Shown here: positions 61,071 through 64,000 of the stretch, piece after piece
Layout of the letters: each line of letters opens with the position of its first letter
Numbering within the stretch: the stretch's first letter is position 1
From: Poriferisodalis sp965262965
GTDB taxonomy: Bacteria > Actinomycetota > Acidimicrobiia > Acidimicrobiales > Poriferisodalaceae
Reading direction: 5' to 3'
Length of the DNA stretch: 64,000 nucleotides
Assembly (NCBI RefSeq): GCF_965262965.1
Contig: NZ_OZ253573.1
Span: 2,046,001 to 2,110,000, forward strand
Translations under genes and position numbers: made by a program
The notes under the pieces: generated by a model
Told to the model about the DNA's origin: nothing
The model's input: only the letters and a program-made list of their open reading frames with translations
Databases searched by the model: none

Positions 61071-62144
61071 TCATGCTGTGTTCTCGGGGTTGTTGGTGGT
61101 GGTCCGGCGGTTGTGGTCGAGCCGTCGTGTGCGGGCTCGTTGGAGGCCTTGCCGGCGGGCCTCGCGGATCGGTTCTCCTCGTTGGTGGTGTTCGTCGTCG
61201 GGGGTGACGTAGCCGAGCGCTTCGTGCAGCCGGACTTCGTTGTAGTCGATCCGGATGCGTGCCAGCTCTGTGTCGAGCAACGCCGGGTCGGTGATCTCGT
61301 CGAGGTGGGGCCATTCGTGCTTGATGTGCCCGAAGAAACTCTCGATCCAGGCTTGGTCGGTGGGGGTGTGGGGTCGGCCGTGGTGTTGGGCGATGGCCAT
61401 CATCGCCATGTAGGCGCGGGTGTCGTGGCTGGTCATGGCCGGGCCGTTGTCGGACACGGCGAGCAGGATCGGCCGGTCGGGGTCGTCGATGTCGAGATCG
61501 AGGCGGTCGTCGGTGAGCAGCTCGTCGAGATCTTGGGCTAGCAGCGCCTGGTCGAAGATGACGCGCACTTGGGTGGAGGTCTCCTCGGTCGAGACCAGGG
61601 TGGTGATCCAGTAGCGGGAGACCATGTCGACGATGGCGAACACGCAGCGCCGGGCCCGCCCGAAGTGGGTGACGTCCCAGATCCAGATCCTGTTCGGTTC
61701 CCAGACCAGCCAGTGGGGCCACGGCGTCTTGGGCCGCCGTGGTGTCGGCGGCTGTTCGGGCAGCACAAGCCCGTGGGCAGCCAGAACGCGCCGAAACGTC
61801 GAGGGGGCCACCCACACCCGGCCCACATAGGAACCGCGGTGGGCGAGCTTGCGGTGCGACCGGTCGACCGGTCCCCACTCTTCAGCGACAGCGAGGACCT
61901 CCGCGACTTCGTCGGCCAGCACCGCATGCACCGGCGCGCCGCCCGGGGCGAGGTCGCTGAGCGTGCCCAGCTCGCGTCGGCGGGCCCGCCAGCGGTGCAC
62001 CCGGTCGTCGGAGACCTGCCACACACCGGTGGCCCATGTGTGCCAGAACCCGGCGGCAACGGCGTCGTCGACGGTGTTGAGGACCAGCTCTTTGGCCTCG
62101 GCGGGGACTCTCGCCGGGACCGGTCCGTTCAGTCCCAGCCGGAT
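61071..62144 (-). CDS. IS3-family OrfB, made by -1 frameshift from orfA
   Basis: The DDE domain is complete: WIWDVTHFGRARRCVFAIVD (first Asp), LAVSDNGPAMTSHDTRAYMA (second Asp), WIESFFGHIKHEWPHLDEI (Glu) and YNEVRLHEALGYVTPDDEH. There is no good start codon near the N-terminus. Instead the frame joins OrfA at a G GGA AAA slippery heptamer (62150-62144), giving an OrfAB fusion of about 465 aa. The open frame upstream of this point is the -1 shadow of orfA. Confidence 0.88.
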   Translation of the reverse strand: MRLGLNGPVPARVPAEAKELVLNTVDDAVAAGFWHTWATGVWQVSDDRVHRWRARRRELGTLSDLAPGGAPVHAVLADEVAEVLAVAEEWGPVDRSHRKLAHRGSYVGRVWVAPSTFRRVLAAHGLVLPEQPPTPRRPKTPWPHWLVWEPNRIWIWDVTHFGRARRCVFAIVDMVSRYWITTLVSTEETSTQVRVIFDQALLAQDLDELLTDDRLDLDIDDPDRPILLAVSDNGPAMTSHDTRAYMAMMAIAQHHGRPHTPTDQAWIESFFGHIKHEWPHLDEITDPALLDTELARIRIDYNEVRLHEALGYVTPDDEHHQRGEPIREARRQGLQRARTRRLDHNRRTTTNNPENTA

Positions 62145-62467
62145 TTTCCCCGGACAATGGCCAACTCGATCGCTTGGACCTTGATCGCCTCGGTGAGCTG
62201 ACCGATCTCTGCCCGGGCCGCTTCGAGCTCCCAGTTCCGTTCGGTGGCCGGGCGACCCGGTTTGCGGGCCAGCGCAGCCAGCGCCGCGTCCTTCACCGTC
62301 CGGCGGATGGAGATGATCGTCGACACATCGACCCCCCACTTCCGGGCGGCGTCGGCCTGGGTGATCTCTCCGCCCGCGACCTGCAAGTAGATCTCCCACT
62401 TCGTCTCCGCGGACAGCTTCTTCGGTCGACGCCGACCCTCGCTGACAGTCATCTGATGCTCCTTCAC
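62129..62467 (-). CDS. IS3-family OrfA, copy B
   Basis: A 112-aa helix-turn-helix protein: LSAETKWEIYLQVAGGEITQ, ADAARKWGVDVSTIISIRR, and a long C-terminal helix ending GKSGWD. The heptamer G GGA AAA lies 13 bases before the stop codon and lets a fraction of ribosomes enter the orfB frame. Confidence 0.88.
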   Translation of the reverse strand: MKEHQMTVSEGRRRPKKLSAETKWEIYLQVAGGEITQADAARKWGVDVSTIISIRRTVKDAALAALARKPGRPATERNWELEAARAEIGQLTEAIKVQAIELAIVRGKSGWD

Positions 62468-62540
62468 GCGTCAGCGAGAACACGATCAGACTTGGTTCAT
62501 TCCTCGGTGGACCCTCCGCGGCAAAGTCAGACGCACAACA

Positions 62541-62805
62541 AACCTCCGCGGCAGTTCGAGTAAGCCCGTTCAGTTCAAGCTTGTCCAGCAGCTCGTCGAG
62601 GCGCAGTGATGGATTGTCTAAGCCTGAATCCACCGATTGGCTGTTGGTGAGCGTGGGGTTTCTGGGCTGGTGGCGGGTTGGGGTGGTGCGGTGTTGTTGG
62701 GGGTGTGGTTTGGTGTGTTTGGGCGTGTTCTGCTAGGGGTGCGGGTGTGGTTCGGGGTTGTCGACGCTGGGTTTGTGTGGGGGCGTCAGTTCCGGGCTGT
62801 GCTGT
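62541..62805. other. Intergenic, no gene seen
   Basis: 265 bp with G/T-rich sequence. It probably includes the unlocated terminal repeat of the IS1380-type element that follows. Confidence 0.4.
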
Positions 62806-64000
62806 TTAGCCGGAGGGTCCGGGCAGAGCCCTGAGAGCGTTGAGCGTGGCTGTGAATTGTGTTTCCCAGGGCCAGCGGGCGGGGTATCGCAGGGTGGGTG
62901 TGCCTGATCGGTTCACCAGCACGGCGGCGAGTGCGACGAGTCGGGTGCGGCGGGAGCGGTTGGTGGCCGCCGGCGCGCCGGCGAGCGTGGCGCTCCAGTG
63001 GCCGATGTTGTGGGCGAGCGCTGCGCAGGCGAGCCATGCGCAGTTCGCGCCGTAGTGGCCTGAGGGGACGTGTTCGAGGCCGGAGCCTTCTTTGAGGTCG
63101 CGGATGGCGAGCTCGACCACGGCGTGGCCGCGGTGGAACTCATCCGCGGCGGCGGTGTCGTGGTCGGTGTTGGTGATGAATGCGTGGTGCCGCCAGTCGG
63201 GCCACAGTCGTTGCTGTGCGCCCTCGGCGAGGCGGGTGCGGCGCACCACGAGACGAACGGTGCGCTTGGCTTTGCCGCGGCCGGTGGTGTATTGGGTCTC
63301 GGCGACCTGGGCGCGGCCGTCTTTGGTGTAAGCGATGTCGGCCCACGCGTCGTCGCGGATCGCTTGGATCGCTGTGCGCACAGAGGATCTGAGGGCGACG
63401 GTGATCGACCATTTGATGTCGTGGGCGTCGAGACGGTCGATCAGCTTCCATGACCAGAACCCCGAGTCCCCGCGCACCGTGACCGGCCCGCTCGCCCCGG
63501 CCCGCCGCAGGCTGGCGACGAGCTCGTCGGCGAAGCGCACCACGCCTCGCGAGGACCCCGCGGAGCCTTTGCGCATGCGTGCGCCGAGCACCTCGCGGGT
63601 GTCGGCGCGTGCAGCGAGCAGCGGGTGATAGCCGAGCACGCTGGTGTAGCCGTACGCGGCGCCCTGTTTCTGCTTGCCGTGGACCTCGCAGATCGTGGAG
63701 TCCAGATCGACCACCAGCGGCGCCTTGCCGGGGCCTGCGCCCAGCGCCCAGGCGCGAGCCAGCGTGCGCGACGCCACCGCTTCGAGCTGGCGGACGTGAC
63801 CGAACGTGAACGTCCGCAAAAACGACCCCACCGTCGAGGGCGCCATCGGGGCGAACCCCAGCACCCGCCCGGTGCGTCCGGCGCGCAGCATCTCGACGTG
63901 ATCGATGTGGGTGCCGCCAGCGAGCATCGCGGCGACCACGGTGCAGATCTTGGGACCCGGGTTCGCGGAACCGGTGCGCACCCACCGCTCGATCAGCCCC
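62806..64000 (-). CDS. IS1380-family transposase, second type (N-terminus beyond window)
   Basis: The frame is open from the window edge to 62806, about 397 codons. Motifs are RTGSANPGPKICTVVAAMLA, VVDLDSTICEVHGKQKQGAA with YGYTSVLGYHPLL, RGDSGFWSWKLIDRL and AVVELAIRDLKEGSGLEHVP, all typical of IS1380 transposases. It is clearly different from the two IS1380 copies elsewhere in the window. The start lies beyond 64000. Confidence 0.92.
   Translation of the reverse strand, partial: GLIERWVRTGSANPGPKICTVVAAMLAGGTHIDHVEMLRAGRTGRVLGFAPMAPSTVGSFLRTFTFGHVRQLEAVASRTLARAWALGAGPGKAPLVVDLDSTICEVHGKQKQGAAYGYTSVLGYHPLLAARADTREVLGARMRKGSAGSSRGVVRFADELVASLRRAGASGPVTVRGDSGFWSWKLIDRLDAHDIKWSITVALRSSVRTAIQAIRDDAWADIAYTKDGRAQVAETQYTTGRGKAKRTVRLVVRRTRLAEGAQQRLWPDWRHHAFITNTDHDTAAADEFHRGHAVVELAIRDLKEGSGLEHVPSGHYGANCAWLACAALAHNIGHWSATLAGAPAATNRSRRTRLVALAAVLVNRSGTPTLRYPARWPWETQFTATLNALRALPGPSG

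Larger units (their letters stand above)
61022..62540 (-). mobile_element. IS3-family element, copy B (complete)
   Basis: The element is 1519 bp with TG...CA ends forming an imperfect inverted repeat (TGAGGTGTGTCTGAGTC at 61022; TGTTGTGCGTCTGACTTTG reading inward from 62540). The flanking repeats are AACC (61018-61021 and 62541-62544). It is the intact form of the decayed copy at 24595-25578. Confidence 0.9.

Noticed and set aside
61071..62633. Single 520-codon transposase gene
   Set aside because: The part upstream of about 62144 is the -1 shadow of orfA and runs past the IS end; the real product is an OrfAB frameshift fusion.

Overview
The window is high-GC DNA from an actinomycete-like bacterium. 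The gene set (an HTH-fused citrate synthase facing a second citrate synthase, DUF2237, siroheme-type sulfite reductase, many actinobacterial HicA/HicB and VapBC proteins, dense IS1380/IS1182/ISL3/IS3 elements) suggests Actinomycetota, possibly Acidimicrobiia; the class is an inference. No rRNA, tRNA or CRISPR array was seen.

Region 1 (1-12.8 kb) is a metabolic locus. It holds an edge-truncated Fic protein (minus strand), an amidase-signature hydrolase, a GAF-type sensor kinase and LuxR-type regulator, then an IS1380 copy, then a urea/short-chain-amide type ABC transporter (lipoprotein binding protein, permease, a permease-ATPase fusion, second ATPase) and an acyl-CoA dehydrogenase. Read together this looks like sensing, uptake and hydrolysis of an amide or urea-like nitrogen source, now split by an IS.

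Region 2 (12.8-21.8 kb) is core-like. It has two divergent citrate synthases (the second with a 4-bp duplication that breaks its N-terminal frame), a 27-bp-repeat membrane protein, DUF2237, a Cys/Met-metabolism PLP enzyme, and a tightly overlapping siroheme and sulfite/nitrite reductase operon.

Region 3 (21.8-37 kb) is accessory. It carries an IS30 relic, a second Fic protein, a decayed IS3-family copy fused to a pyrE fragment, and a minus-strand operon of an Eco57I-type DNA methyltransferase, a PLD-SNF2 helicase and an unknown protein. A tyrosine recombinase lies upstream. The methyltransferase is split by an IS1182 copy; removing the IS and one CTAG restores one open frame of 1061 codons.

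Region 4 (37-51.5 kb) is a toxin-antitoxin and putative defence island. It contains several HicA/HicB-type loci in different stages of decay, a VapBC pair, a DUF2283 gene, an unassigned three-gene cluster (putative PD-(D/E)XK protein, unknown 432-aa protein, membrane DUF2158 protein), and a putative nuclease split by the second IS1182 copy, again at CTAG and again with an intact frame if excised.

Region 5 (51.5-64 kb) is IS-rich. It holds a second IS1380 copy, an AAA ATPase behind a purine-rich leader, ISL3, IS3 and IS3-like copies, gene fragments (NYN nuclease, beta-propeller), an RDD membrane protein, a trypsin-fold lipoprotein that seems to lack catalytic residues, and an edge-truncated third IS1380-type transposase. 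The window reads as a once-functional accessory island being eroded by recent transposition.
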